Positions 35,466 to 49,093 of a DNA stretch of 64,000 bases are shown one piece after another; position 1 is the first letter of the stretch, and every line of letters begins with the position of its first letter. A program made the translations under genes and the position numbers. Below the pieces are notes generated by a model. The model ran no database searches, had not been told where the DNA came from, and saw only the letters and a program-made list of their open reading frames with translations. Origin of the DNA: Euryarchaeota archaeon UBA28 (GTDB taxonomy: Archaea > Thermoplasmatota > Poseidoniia > Poseidoniales > Thalassarchaeaceae); the NCBI GenBank assembly GCA_002501605.1, contig DANW01000026.1, positions 49,498 through 113,497 of the forward strand, read 5' to 3'.

Positions 35466-36704
35466 TCACCCTTTGATGGTACCGTGTCCGATCAGTCTCC
35501 AGCGTGCGCCGACCCTTCTTGATAATGTAATCCTGCTTCCCTTTTTAGCACAAATTGGCAACCTCAATGCTAATTTCGCCTCCCCCTTCTTGGCGGAAGA
35601 AACAGTCCCCACGCTTGTCGCAGTGGCAGAATTTACCATCAACATCTCATTGGTCTGTAAGGGCTTAACTAATCCCTCGTCGCCATCCCCTCCCGATACC
35701 ATCTTCTCAAGAAGCTCAAGCTTCAAATCGAGAGACTCCCATACTGGGGGAAGCTCACCATCCCTTGCCATCACTTGTCCAGAGAGATCGTCCGCCTTTG
35801 TAGACATTGGGTCCAGAGGAGTTGCTATCCCACAAAGTCCTCCTGCATGAGCAGTTTCTAGATCTAGTCCTCCAGCTTGAATGTTCTCTATGACCGTCTT
35901 CAATGGTTCCCATCTTGTCTTACTGCCTTCCACAATCCTTCTTCCTGGGGCTATCAGTATGGAATCTCCCACACTGAATGAACCTTCGACTATACTACCT
36001 CCGACAATTCCCCCTTTGAGCTTGCTTGGCCTCAATCCTGGCCTATTGACATCGAAAGACCTAGCAACATACATCAGTCCCTTCTCATCAGAATCGATAA
36101 CCGGACTCGGAATGGTATCCTCTATCGCTCTAATTAGCATATCTAGATTGACATCATGATGAGCTGAGACTGGAACAATTGGGGAGCCTTCGGCAATCGT
36201 GCCATCAATGAATGACAATATCTCATTGTATGATTCTACAGCCCTTTCTCTAGTTACAAGATCAACTTTATTCTGAACCACAACTATATTCTTTATGCCA
36301 GCTATTTGGAGTGCGGCAAGGTGCTCTCTGGTTTGTGCCTGTGGACAGGTCTCATTAGCTGCAACCAATAGTAAGGCCCCATCCATGATTGCCGCCCCGG
36401 AAATCATTACGGCCATCAGAGTCTCGTGTCCGGGAGCATCAACGAAGGAAATCACTCTAAGGAGGTCATTTTCAGAATCATCCCCTCCCTTCGGATTTTT
36501 GCCTCTGGCATAGTACTCGCCATCCTTGTTCTTGTAGAAAGCGGTGTCCGCATATCCTAGCTTAATGCTGATTCCACGCTTCCTCTCTTCGGAGTGGGTA
36601 TCAGTCCACGTTCCCGAAAGTGCCTTTGTCAGCGTGGTCTTCCCGTGATCTACGTGTCCGACCATCCCAATATTTACTTCAGGCTGACTTGGTAAATCGT
36701 TCAC
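35466..36704 (-). CDS. eif2g: Translation initiation factor 2 subunit gamma
   Basis: The GTPase subunit of aIF2, which brings Met-tRNAi to the small ribosomal subunit. G1 is GHVDHGKTT, G3 is DAPGHE, G4 is NKVD and G5 is SAHH. The switch region ERKRGISIKLGYA is typical of the family. Domains II and III follow with RSFDVNRPG and KKGSRITLSRR. At 412 residues it is the expected length. Start is GTG 36704 with a GGGAG element upstream. It follows S6e in the same operon. Confidence 0.96.
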   Translation of the reverse strand: MNDLPSQPEVNIGMVGHVDHGKTTLTKALSGTWTDTHSEERKRGISIKLGYADTAFYKNKDGEYYARGKNPKGGDDSENDLLRVISFVDAPGHETLMAVMISGAAIMDGALLLVAANETCPQAQTREHLAALQIAGIKNIVVVQNKVDLVTRERAVESYNEILSFIDGTIAEGSPIVPVSAHHDVNLDMLIRAIEDTIPSPVIDSDEKGLMYVARSFDVNRPGLRPSKLKGGIVGGSIVEGSFSVGDSILIAPGRRIVEGSKTRWEPLKTVIENIQAGGLDLETAHAGGLCGIATPLDPMSTKADDLSGQVMARDGELPPVWESLDLKLELLEKMVSGGDGDEGLVKPLQTNEMLMVNSATATSVGTVSSAKKGEAKLALRLPICAKKGSRITLSRRVGARWRLIGHGTIKG

Positions 36705-36726
36705 CAGTTACACCATCTCCCAATAT

Positions 36727-37221
36727 TCATTCCTCTTCACCGGAGGACTGATTGTCAGGAGCTTCCTCTTCCACACCAAAAATCACACCCAGAGGCCTCT
36801 TCCCAGCCTCAACTATTTTCAGATTGATTTGCCTAGTCTCTTGACTTATGACATTTCCACGGAGATTCCTCCTTTTCCTTAGCCCGTCATACTTGTACCT
36901 GTATGTCTTGCCCTTTTTGTTGACCTTCTTATCGCCTTTGTACCCTATTCCGGCAGTAATCAGTACCGATTTAACTCCACTGCCATCTAAATCCGGCCTC
37001 ATTGGTCTTCCTGTAAGATCCGAACCTCCTGTGATTTCTAATCGGTATCCGGTTAGTGATTGGTCACCCTCTCCGACGAACATTCCATCTACTGAGTCTC
37101 CTATCTTCTTACCGAGGAAATGGTTGTAATTTGAACCAGTAATTTCCATGGAGAAAGCACGGCCCCCATACTTCGGATTAGTGTCGTTAACGACTGCCTT
37201 GAATGACTGCTCGCCTGCCAT
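36727..37221 (-). CDS. rps6e: 30S ribosomal protein S6e
   Basis: Matches archaeal S6e, with AFSMEITGSNYNHFLGKKIGD, ITGGSDLTGRPMR and LRKRRNLRGNVIS, each conserved in this small-subunit protein. An acidic C-terminal tail (GVEEEAPDNQSSGEEE) makes it 164 residues, longer than many archaeal S6e proteins. GAGGAG lies 7 nt before the ATG and a TATA-like element (minus strand CTTATAGG) sits about 35 nt upstream. It is the first gene of the S6e/eIF2-gamma/PIN operon. Confidence 0.95.
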   Translation of the reverse strand: MAGEQSFKAVVNDTNPKYGGRAFSMEITGSNYNHFLGKKIGDSVDGMFVGEGDQSLTGYRLEITGGSDLTGRPMRPDLDGSGVKSVLITAGIGYKGDKKVNKKGKTYRYKYDGLRKRRNLRGNVISQETRQINLKIVEAGKRPLGVIFGVEEEAPDNQSSGEEE

Positions 37222-37255
37222 ATTTACTCCTCGGACGGCAACCCGACATAAGGCC

Positions 37256-37263
37256 CCTATAAG
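37256..37263 (-). promoter_or_regulatory. TATA-like box of the S6e operon
   Basis: On the minus strand CTTATAGG lies 35-42 nt upstream of the S6e ATG, with GAGGAG near the start codon. This placement fits an archaeal BoxA with a short leader. Only the sequence pattern supports it. Confidence 0.4.
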
Positions 37264-37291
37264 AGCGGTTCGGAAGCCAACCGAATATCAA

Positions 37292-38500
37292 TCAGCGGTT
37301 CATGAACTCCTTCTCTATCCTGCTCCCTATTGTGGCAGGTGAGGTATTACTCATTGTAATGTAAGTAGTTCTGCCCCTTCCAACAGTGGTATTGGTCGAC
37401 CTCGCTTCCAGTAGCCCTTTGGTTTCTAAAGACTTCAGATGCTTCCAGAAGGTGGTATAACTCCTAGTTTTAATTGAAAACTCTTCACACACAAGTTCGT
37501 ATAGCTTACGAGCATCACCACTGGATATTTCCTCCACCTTACGCAACCTCCTACAAATCCCTAGGAGAATCAGTTTTTGATGAGTGCCAAGGGAATCAAC
37601 TTGACTCGGCTCCACTGAAGCTGTCCTAAGGGTACTGGGCATAACATCACCAATATTCACCTCTCCCCTGCCGTCCATCTCCGCTCTTCGTACAGCAGCC
37701 TCAAGGAGCTCAATAGCTAGGCGCGCATCACCGGTCTCAGAAGCAAATCTGCCGATCTTTTCCAATACTTCTTCACTCACCGAACCGGGCTTACATGAAG
37801 CCTCGTAACGCTGTCTGGATATCCCTACAAGTCCCTCGAAGTCATAAGGCTCTAGTCCCAAAACATTACTCTCCCCCAATCTAGAGATTATCGCCGGTTC
37901 TAACATGCTCATCAAGGAAGGGTCCTGACTCACCAGAATCAGTGAAACCGTCCCCTGATTACCCTGCCCCTCGTCTATTCGAAGAAGTTTGTATATCAAA
38001 TCACTACTGTCTCTCCTAACAAGCACGTCCACCTCATCCAAAACAAGTATCATGTGGAGCCCTCTCGATCGAATGTTTCTCCGTATTGACTGAATAATCT
38101 CTCCAGAGCTGAAGCCTCTCTCGGGATGCCTCGAGTCAAGAGACAGAGCAATCTGTTGCAATACTTGGGAAGTGGAGGGGTGATTCCTACAGTTTACGTG
38201 CGAAAGAACAATCTTTCTGATGCCATCCATTTCCCTTACTACATCCTCCCCAAATCTCCTAGTCAGAACCGTCTTTCCGGTGCCTACATGGCCAACAACT
38301 ACTGCCCGACCACTGACATTTTCGTTCCCGATACCCATGAACATCGAGGCTAGTGATTCCAGCTCTCTTTCCCTGCCAACCAATAGAGGAGGGGTCCAAT
38401 CGAATGATAGGGGCCCTCTGTCTAGAAGGACTTTGCCCGCTCCTATCCTGTCTAAGTACCCCGCCATCAGAGTATAATTACCAACATCGTTCTTAGACAT
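37292..38500 (-). CDS. cdc6: Orc1/Cdc6 replication initiator
   Basis: The archaeal origin-binding initiator and presumed MCM loader. In 402 residues: the PPLLVGRERELESL entry, Walker A GHVGTGKTVL, Walker B ILVLDEVDVL, sensor 1 LVSQDPSLM, and the initiator-specific region EPAIISRLGESNVLGLEPYD. A C-terminal winged helix follows (KLYELVCEEFSI, SYTTFWKHLKSLETKGLLEARS). Its P-loop is intact, unlike that of the AAA+-like protein 3.7 kb away. It lies 70 bp downstream of the S6e start region and is read away from the operon's promoter side. Its position near the AT-rich repeat block supports a local origin. Confidence 0.94.
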   Translation of the reverse strand: MSKNDVGNYTLMAGYLDRIGAGKVLLDRGPLSFDWTPPLLVGRERELESLASMFMGIGNENVSGRAVVVGHVGTGKTVLTRRFGEDVVREMDGIRKIVLSHVNCRNHPSTSQVLQQIALSLDSRHPERGFSSGEIIQSIRRNIRSRGLHMILVLDEVDVLVRRDSSDLIYKLLRIDEGQGNQGTVSLILVSQDPSLMSMLEPAIISRLGESNVLGLEPYDFEGLVGISRQRYEASCKPGSVSEEVLEKIGRFASETGDARLAIELLEAAVRRAEMDGRGEVNIGDVMPSTLRTASVEPSQVDSLGTHQKLILLGICRRLRKVEEISSGDARKLYELVCEEFSIKTRSYTTFWKHLKSLETKGLLEARSTNTTVGRGRTTYITMSNTSPATIGSRIEKEFMNR

Positions 38501-38555
38501 ATTCTTGCTCAGCTTTCAAACAAGTATCGATTATCGCGTTGAGCACTTCTATGGA

Positions 38556-39671
38556 TCAATGTATTTGATCAAACCGATACCCATTTTCCCACTTTTTCTC
38601 ACCCAAAGCGACTTCCAGCTCGTAAGGCGTAATCATTGGTTTATCGTACTTTACTGCGTCATCTATAGCAATTCTTGGACATGCAGTGTTCACGAAGACG
38701 TCAACAGGATAGAAGTCAATTAATTCAGGCCCCACGTGTTCAATCGCCAGCAGAAAACCCTTTTTTCCATGCTTTTCCAGTTTTCTTTTCATTCTTAAGG
38801 CAAGGTTCCTCCTCATTTGTCCTGGCTTAGATCCTATAATGATGCCAAATCTATCTTTATCCATTGAAGCCATAATCAAACCTGAGCGCTGTCTAAGTAT
38901 CCTCTCTATTCTTTCTCGCCCCATCTCCCGAGCTTCGCCAGTGTACGGATCTAACATTGCAAGTGGCTTCCCTGTATGGAGAACCAGTCCTATTGGATGA
39001 AAATCTCCACTTCCGAGGAAGATATAGTGTCCAACAGTAGGATCGTCACCAGAATAATTACACCCGAGGACTTGTCCAGGAAAAGTCAGTCTTTCTCCGC
39101 CAATTGGTATCGTAACATCAAATCCAGCTTCTTCGAAATGCTTCTTGAATGTCGGCAATAGGTGGAGGTGTTGAATGCTTCCAACGAGTCCGAGCTTAGT
39201 ATCTGTCAGCGGGGCGACCCTGCCTACCATATCTTCGAATCTATCAAGAGCCTCTAACTCAGATAAAACCGGCCCAGATCCTTCATTTAGCCTGTTAATG
39301 GCAATCTCACGATGAGCATTAAGATATGGCATCACCGGCGCTATCTCAGGATTTCCATCGTAGGTTACTGCAATAAACTGCGTCGGCAAGCCGGAATCAA
39401 TATTCATCTGTGAATGCCCCATATGGGCCACCAAATCAATCCCAAAATTTTGCATCTTATCATGAACTAAGTCACAGGCCCCGTAACAGGGGTCGGCAGA
39501 AAGAATAACTCTAGCGGATGTCTCAGTCTCTATTGTGTCCATCATTTCGAGGGCTTGCATCTTTAGTCCCTCTGGAACTTGTAGAGCGATCAATCTGTGG
39601 TCATTTAGCTTGATCCTGTTAACCAGTTCATCCAGTTGGAAGTCATGTCTATCAAGATCCATAATAATCAC
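38556..39671 (-). CDS. dph2: Diphthamide biosynthesis enzyme Dph2
   Basis: A radical [4Fe-4S] enzyme that transfers 3-amino-3-carboxypropyl from SAM to a histidine of aEF2. The three cluster cysteines expected for archaeal Dph2 are in SADPCYGACD, VLGCNYSGDD and NTACPRIAIDDA. Family segments QVPEGLK and MGHSQM are also present. At 371 residues the length is normal. It overlaps hpt by 4 bp in an operon headed by L10e. The start may be the second Met, at about 39662. Confidence 0.95.
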   Translation of the reverse strand: MIIMDLDRHDFQLDELVNRIKLNDHRLIALQVPEGLKMQALEMMDTIETETSARVILSADPCYGACDLVHDKMQNFGIDLVAHMGHSQMNIDSGLPTQFIAVTYDGNPEIAPVMPYLNAHREIAINRLNEGSGPVLSELEALDRFEDMVGRVAPLTDTKLGLVGSIQHLHLLPTFKKHFEEAGFDVTIPIGGERLTFPGQVLGCNYSGDDPTVGHYIFLGSGDFHPIGLVLHTGKPLAMLDPYTGEAREMGRERIERILRQRSGLIMASMDKDRFGIIIGSKPGQMRRNLALRMKRKLEKHGKKGFLLAIEHVGPELIDFYPVDVFVNTACPRIAIDDAVKYDKPMITPYELEVALGEKKWENGYRFDQIH

Positions 39672-40246
39672 TCAAGTATTTTCACTCGCCCTTCCACTAT
39701 CTCAATCCTTGCTAGTGTTCTTATTGGCCACTCGGGCCTCTCTATTGAAAGCCTTTCACGTCCATTACCCTTTTCAATTGCTATGATTATGTCTTGGAGA
39801 GTTGCTCCAATTCCCTCAATGGCTTCCAGAATTGGCTCTAGAGTCCCACCAGTTGAAATAACATCATCAACTATCAATATCCTTTCTCCCGGCTTAATGT
39901 CATTTATGTAGGTCGTAGATTCAGAATAACCTGTTGAAACTTCAACTTTAACTTCACCTTCCATTCCATATGAGCGCTTTCTGATCACCACTGTCGGCTT
40001 TCCTGTAGCCTCTCCGACAGAAGCCAGTAGAGGTAGGCCCATAGCCTCGACACTTACAATTAGATCAATCTTGGACCAGTCGACCATTGATACTATCAGG
40101 TCCCTAGCGGCTCTCAACACACTTGGATCCATCCTAGGTATCCCATCGGAGATTGGATGAATGAAGTATGGATAATCTCCCTTCCAGATAATTGGTGCGC
40201 CTCTGAGGGAGTCCTGAAGGATAGCTAGGGGGTCACCGGGCTCCAT
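39668..40246 (-). CDS. hpt: Hypoxanthine/adenine phosphoribosyltransferase, archaeal type
   Basis: A purine-salvage enzyme. The PRPP-binding motif is RILIVDDVISTGGTL. The archaeal Hpt N-terminal pattern YPYFIHPISDGIP and the segment SVEAMGLPLLAS are present, as is the substrate loop RKRSYGMEGEV. The frame could extend to 40309, but that would overlap the L10e gene; ATG 40246 gives 192 residues and a 11-bp gap. Whether adenine or hypoxanthine is preferred cannot be read from the sequence. Confidence 0.9.
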   Translation of the reverse strand: MEPGDPLAILQDSLRGAPIIWKGDYPYFIHPISDGIPRMDPSVLRAARDLIVSMVDWSKIDLIVSVEAMGLPLLASVGEATGKPTVVIRKRSYGMEGEVKVEVSTGYSESTTYINDIKPGERILIVDDVISTGGTLEPILEAIEGIGATLQDIIIAIEKGNGRERLSIERPEWPIRTLARIEIVEGRVKILE

Positions 40247-40257
40247 GCCCACCAACC

Positions 40258-40797
40258 TCAGACTTTGCCCTTCAAGTGCTCGGTCCCTTTGACTATTTTC
40301 TGGGAGCAAGGAGTAGGGAACTTGCAGCTCGCTTTACGAAGGGCTTCCTTAGCCGCATCATAATTTTCTGGATTCATATGGATGGAGACTATCGTTTGGC
40401 CTCTCAAAACTCTAGCAGCGGTTCCTACATTCTTTCCAAAGGCCTGCCTCATTCCTTGGGATACACGGTCCGCACCAGCACCCGTTGCTTGTTTGTTTTC
40501 GCGAAGTATCTGATGTGGATAAACATGAATCCTGAGTGCATAACCATCAGCTCCAGCAGAGTTCCTGATAGTGGAATTGGCGACCTGTCTAGCGGCCTCT
40601 AGCGCAGTATCTCTAATCTGGCATGCGTTGTCGGAGGTTAACTCCATGACTACAGGGAAATCACCAGCTTCAGCCGCCTTTCTGTTCCCCATGAAGTACC
40701 TGAGGATTCTATTGTTAGGGACCCCTCCAGTGTACTCTCTTCGTGTGAAAGATTGCCCCTTTACTTGACGATACATCTTCGCCGGCTTGCGTGCCAC
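40258..40797 (-). CDS. rpl10e: 50S ribosomal protein L10e (uL16)
   Basis: Archaeal/eukaryal L10e, which lies near the tRNA acceptor arms in the large subunit. Hallmarks: MARKPAKMYRQVKGQSFTRR, LRIHVYPHQILRENK, TGAGADRVSQGMRQAFGK and the C-terminal half FPTPCSQKIVKG. Full length at 179 residues. GAGGTGA precedes the ATG and a TATA-like element is seen 34 nt upstream, so it heads the L10e-hpt-dph2 operon. Confidence 0.97.
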   Translation of the reverse strand: MARKPAKMYRQVKGQSFTRREYTGGVPNNRILRYFMGNRKAAEAGDFPVVMELTSDNACQIRDTALEAARQVANSTIRNSAGADGYALRIHVYPHQILRENKQATGAGADRVSQGMRQAFGKNVGTAARVLRGQTIVSIHMNPENYDAAKEALRKASCKFPTPCSQKIVKGTEHLKGKV

Positions 40798-40830
40798 ATG
40801 CTCACCTCTTTGGCCGGCGACTGACCCCCC

Positions 40831-40838
40831 ATATTTAA
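40831..40838 (-). promoter_or_regulatory. TATA-like box of the L10e operon
   Basis: The minus strand reads TTAAATAT, 34-41 nt upstream of the L10e ATG. A GAGGTGA Shine-Dalgarno sequence follows near the start. Spacing suits an archaeal BoxA with a leader of roughly 10 nt. Confidence 0.5.
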
Positions 40839-40864
40839 CCGTGAGGACAGAGACATAATTTTAT

Positions 40865-41809
40865 TCACTCGCCAGATGCAAGTTTGCTCTGTCTCTGGAC
40901 CTCCTTAACTCCAAATACTATCAGGAAAAATCCTATCGCCATCGTGATTCCTACACTCTCATTCAGGAACAGCCAGCCACCGAGTACTCCGAACACAGGG
41001 ACCAAGAAAACATACGATGATGCTGCCGTAGCCCCAATTTTATCGATACCTCTTGCGAACCACACATAGGTCAAAACAGTAGAAACTATGCCCAGATATG
41101 CTACAGAAATCCACTCAGTGGTACTGGGCATTGGAATTCCAGACTGCCATACCTCGACCAGCATCCAAGGAGTGAGGAGAAACCATCCCACAATGGAGTA
41201 CCAGACAACAATCTCCAGAGAGGTCCCTATTGTTCCATCAAGAAGGGCCATTTTTGTCAGATTACTCGTAGCTGCCCACATCAGAGCAGCAAGACCTATC
41301 ATAGCTCCTCCAATCAATCGGTGGTTGAATGGGATATCAGTATTGGGGCTCCAGCCAATCACTATGGCTACCCCAATCAATCCTGCTAATAGGCCAAGAA
41401 TCATCCTCGGACTGAGTCTCTGGCCAAGAAGTGGAACTGCGAGGAGTACTGTGAATACTGGATTCATTGGGATGATCATTGATGCATCACCAGCAGCTGT
41501 CCATTTCATACCGTTCATGAATAGGAGTTGATACCCCATTGTGCCCAAGAGAGCCATCAAGAAGGTGTATTTCCATGCCTTCTTTCCTCTGGGAAGTATG
41601 CGTGCCCCCTGTTTATTCCTGTAAATCCAGCACCACACCAAGAATCCCAACACAGCGAAGACATACCTCAACCAGGCAGAAGTAGCAGGTCCCATACTAG
41701 CTCTAGCATCTTCTAAGCCGTAACTCAAGAATCTTCCAACAGCCCAAGTAGATCCCCAGATAGCAGAGACCAGTAGGAGTAGTAGATGAGTCCTAACTTC
41801 TCCCGACAT
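40865..41809 (-). CDS. EamA/DMT-family transporter
   Basis: A 314-residue protein with ten predicted membrane helices in two EamA repeats. The opening LLLLVSAIWGSTWAVGRF and the second-repeat features IGLAALMWAATSNL and AATASSYVFLVPVFGVLGGWLFLNE are typical of drug/metabolite exporters. Substrate is unknown; amino acid or metabolite export is usual in the family. It lies 25 bp downstream of aroA on the same strand, which may link it to aromatic metabolism. Confidence 0.88.
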   Translation of the reverse strand: MSGEVRTHLLLLLVSAIWGSTWAVGRFLSYGLEDARASMGPATSAWLRYVFAVLGFLVWCWIYRNKQGARILPRGKKAWKYTFLMALLGTMGYQLLFMNGMKWTAAGDASMIIPMNPVFTVLLAVPLLGQRLSPRMILGLLAGLIGVAIVIGWSPNTDIPFNHRLIGGAMIGLAALMWAATSNLTKMALLDGTIGTSLEIVVWYSIVGWFLLTPWMLVEVWQSGIPMPSTTEWISVAYLGIVSTVLTYVWFARGIDKIGATAASSYVFLVPVFGVLGGWLFLNESVGITMAIGFFLIVFGVKEVQRQSKLASGE

Positions 41810-41834
41810 CGTGTAACCCTACTCAAATTTTAGA

Positions 41835-43022
41835 TCATCCGCAGATTTCTTCCAACTGTTCCACAAATCTAGAATCCGTGGCATTGACACATTCTGGGCC
41901 CTCTATGGTCCCTCCTACTTTCGAAGCCAAAATCATGGCAGTCATTGCCATTCTATGGTCCGAGTATGTCTCTACTGGATTTTCAGGACATCTTATGCCC
42001 TGATTTCCGGGTATGATTATGCCGTCATCAGCCTCTTGAGTTTTGAGCCCAAATTCTCCAAGCATCTTCACTGTCTTTGAAATTCTATCGCTCTCCTTGC
42101 CCCTTGCATGCGAGCATCCGGTTATTCTTCCTCCAGACCCTAGCGCCATTATGGCGGCCGATGGGGTGATTATATCTGACGCATCTTTCAGATTCAGAAC
42201 CTTTTGGCCGGATTCCATCTTCCGAATTGCGAGCCCAAGGCCCCTGATGTCCTCAGTCCTGTTTGTCCTTATGTCCACATCGTGTAATCTCGAGAACAGG
42301 GTCCCCATGGGACTTAGGCTCTGCTCACCATAAACTGAAATTTCTGTTGGGGCGTTGACTTCCCACGGTCTTAGGCTTAGTATTCCTTTCTCAGTGTTTA
42401 TTTCAACTCCCGATTTTAAGCAAATTTCTTTTGTCAATTCCCAATATCCCAAACTCACTGGGCTTCCTCTCAACGATAGCGAAATATTTGACTCTAGATT
42501 TGGCGATGCAAGAACCATTGCCGAAGCCCCTTGGCTTGTTTCCCCCCAATCGAGATTGGCCTTATCGAGACATATCTTGCCAGAAATCCTCCTAGGAATC
42601 GAGTAATCACTGACATCGCACCCTAGCTCTATCAAGGCCTCACAAAGTCCTCGGGATTTTCTCCTCCTCAAGGAATCGTCTCCATCGATAATTGCAGTGC
42701 CTTCAAGACATGCAGTCATGGCAGATATCACATTAGCAGTGGTCCCAGAATTCCCGCATTGAAGATCATAGTCCGGAATAAATAAACTATCCCTTTTTCC
42801 ACAAATAAACCAATTATTATCATAAAAGTCAATCTCTGAACCCATTGACATTAGGCATCTCGCCATCGAGATTGAATCTTCTCCCGGAATTCCTGAGAAT
42901 GAGATCCGAACATCGTTTTGTCCCTGTGAGCAAAGAGCCAACCATCTTATTATGTGGCTCTTCGATGGAGGTAGAGCCCAATCAAAGGAGCCACTGAGAC
43001 TCACACCATCGAACTCCCACAT
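41835..43022 (-). CDS. aroA: 3-phosphoshikimate 1-carboxyvinyltransferase (EPSP synthase)
   Basis: It transfers enolpyruvyl from PEP to shikimate 3-phosphate. The N-terminal LPPSKSHIIRWLAL, the QCGNSGTTANV substrate loop, DSLRRRKSRGL and the C-terminal KESDRISKT plus YSDHRMAMTAMI are all present. At 395 residues it is slightly shorter than bacterial AroA, as in other archaea. The related shikimate gene aroD is 6 kb away, so the pathway is scattered. Confidence 0.95.
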   Translation of the reverse strand: MWEFDGVSLSGSFDWALPPSKSHIIRWLALCSQGQNDVRISFSGIPGEDSISMARCLMSMGSEIDFYDNNWFICGKRDSLFIPDYDLQCGNSGTTANVISAMTACLEGTAIIDGDDSLRRRKSRGLCEALIELGCDVSDYSIPRRISGKICLDKANLDWGETSQGASAMVLASPNLESNISLSLRGSPVSLGYWELTKEICLKSGVEINTEKGILSLRPWEVNAPTEISVYGEQSLSPMGTLFSRLHDVDIRTNRTEDIRGLGLAIRKMESGQKVLNLKDASDIITPSAAIMALGSGGRITGCSHARGKESDRISKTVKMLGEFGLKTQEADDGIIIPGNQGIRCPENPVETYSDHRMAMTAMILASKVGGTIEGPECVNATDSRFVEQLEEICG

Positions 43023-43040
43023 GATACCACGTGACGCTCA

Positions 43041-43898
43041 TTAATGTTGAATCCTCGTATCCACACCTCTAATCCAATCTCCAAAATCACTGGAATAATC
43101 CCATTTTTCAGAAATAGAATCAATCAAGCTCGACTCCATAGTCTCATCAATATTGCCGGACGACTTAACCAAGTTATTTCTAAGCAACATTTTCGGGCTC
43201 AATCCGGGCATCATTATTGCTATTGCCCAAGGTACTCTTCCAGGATATACTTCATTCACATGATTCACTATGTTTGTTGTGCATGTATTGGTTATTGTGT
43301 TGTACCACTCAGGATCTTTTGCCAGCTTATTCGTCCTATGAAGGTATGACTCCAGCATCCTTCTTTCATTTCCGGGCCCTAGAACTACCCCTTCGAATAA
43401 ATGAGTTTTCGACTTTCTTCTGCATCTGGATCTGACTCCAATAACGTCACGCTCAGTTCCCCAAACGTAAATCAATTCATATGATCTAAAAATGCCTTTC
43501 AGAGGGTGATAACGTGAACCCTCTTTCCTTCGTACCTCTATTGAGCATGCAAGCCTCCTCCCATCCTCAAATTCATAGCTCAATATTGTGTGTGCCATTT
43601 CCTTCCTTTCAGGACTGAAGTATTCCAAAACAAACCAAATCTTTCTAACCTCACTCAAATCAATTGTTACATCAATCCATCTTTCATCATAATCTTTGGT
43701 TGTTCTCCAGTTGAAGTCCCGCACATTCTTTATGGTCGCTTTATCCCCTTTGATTTCAACTGTAGCAAGTCTTCGATTGTCATTCACCCAAGACCTATCA
43801 TTTGACGGAGACATGGCAAAGTGTCTTCTAAGAAGAAAAAACCCAAGGAGGAATAATATGGTGACAGCTACAAATGACAGCTCTGTAATCTCTACCAC
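43041..43898 (-). CDS. Membrane-anchored DUF4105 protein
   Basis: The 285-residue protein has one N-terminal membrane helix (about 8-25), then a soluble domain of DUF4105 type. Conserved-looking elements are the EYFSPERKEMAHTILSYEF strand, YNTITNTCTTNI with its Asn-Cys pair, and an early His. DUF4105 proteins are bacterial periplasmic or lipoprotein-associated domains, possibly papain-like. GTG 43898 is the only start: the frame upstream meets a stop. That GTG lies in the arm of a CCACG-ACT-CGTGG inverted repeat (43895-43907). Confidence 0.75.
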   Translation of the reverse strand: MVEITELSFVAVTILFLLGFFLLRRHFAMSPSNDRSWVNDNRRLATVEIKGDKATIKNVRDFNWRTTKDYDERWIDVTIDLSEVRKIWFVLEYFSPERKEMAHTILSYEFEDGRRLACSIEVRRKEGSRYHPLKGIFRSYELIYVWGTERDVIGVRSRCRRKSKTHLFEGVVLGPGNERRMLESYLHRTNKLAKDPEWYNTITNTCTTNIVNHVNEVYPGRVPWAIAIMMPGLSPKMLLRNNLVKSSGNIDETMESSLIDSISEKWDYSSDFGDWIRGVDTRIQH

Positions 43899-43942
43899 GA
43901 CTCGTGGAGTTGGTTAGGACGGATAACTGATGCCCAGATTCA

Positions 43943-44029
43943 TGGCGCGGCAGGGGAGATTCGAACTCCCGAGGTGAAACACCACTGGATTAGCAATCCA
44001 GCGCAATGGCCAGGCTATGCGACTGCCGC
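43943..44029 (-). tRNA. tRNA-Ser (anticodon GCT)
   Basis: On the minus strand the acceptor GCGGCAG pairs with CTGCCGC, followed by a G discriminator and an encoded CCA (43943-43945). The D stem is CGCA/TGCG. The anticodon arm is CTGGATT-GCT-AATCCAG, giving anticodon GCT for AGC/AGU codons. A long variable arm (TGGTG..CACC), typical of serine tRNA, precedes the T arm GGGAG-TTCGAAT-CTCCC. No intron. It lies 42 bp downstream of gyrA. Confidence 0.95.
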
Positions 44030-44055
44030 AATGAACCAACGACCGAAGGCCCCCG

Positions 44056-44061
44056 CTTAAG
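44056..44061 (-). promoter_or_regulatory. BoxA-like element of tRNA-Ser
   Basis: The sequence CTTAAG lies 27-32 nt upstream of the tRNA 5' end on the minus strand. That is where archaeal tRNA promoters carry their TATA-like box. It suggests the tRNA has its own start rather than only gyrA readthrough. Confidence 0.4.
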
Positions 44062-44071
44062 TGGAACGGTG

Positions 44072-48764
<4,693 letters not shown>

Positions 48765-49093
48765 ATTATCATGCTACAACCTAACGGTAGGGGGTTATTC
48801 AACTCTGCGAATATATTTAGAAAAATATGTCATTTTTTACTACTTTTTTCTCTTTGTGAAAAGGTAAATTACGACTTCCTCAAACATCTCCAAGTATGTA
48901 CTAGAACACTGCCTTAATCCTGTGATGAGATGCTTGAAAAGGACTAACCAATAGTTTTTCTTTATTCATAATCTAGAATATTCCACGTCCAACTTTACTA
49001 GCTCCTCTTTTTTCAAATCAGGGAAATTGTGAGCTACCTCCGTTCTCTAATCACACGACACGATTAAACAGAATCCTAGGGTCGAAGCATCGG
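48765..49093. other. AT-rich intergenic region between divergent gyrB and aroD
   Basis: No gene is seen in this stretch. It contains an AT-rich segment (48809-48870) with T-runs and a TATTTAGAAAAATA-like element that could serve the gyrB promoter. A GATTAAAC element at about 49062 lies 26-32 nt before the aroD ATG and could be a BoxA for a nearly leaderless transcript. I see no clear repeats like those at 32.8 kb. Confidence 0.4.

Noticed and set aside
40247..40309. Longer start for hpt
   Set aside because: It would overlap the L10e coding end, and the added residues do not match the archaeal Hpt N-terminus.
48832..48852. T-rich run considered as a transcription terminator
   Set aside because: It sits between divergent gene starts, where no transcript is expected to end.
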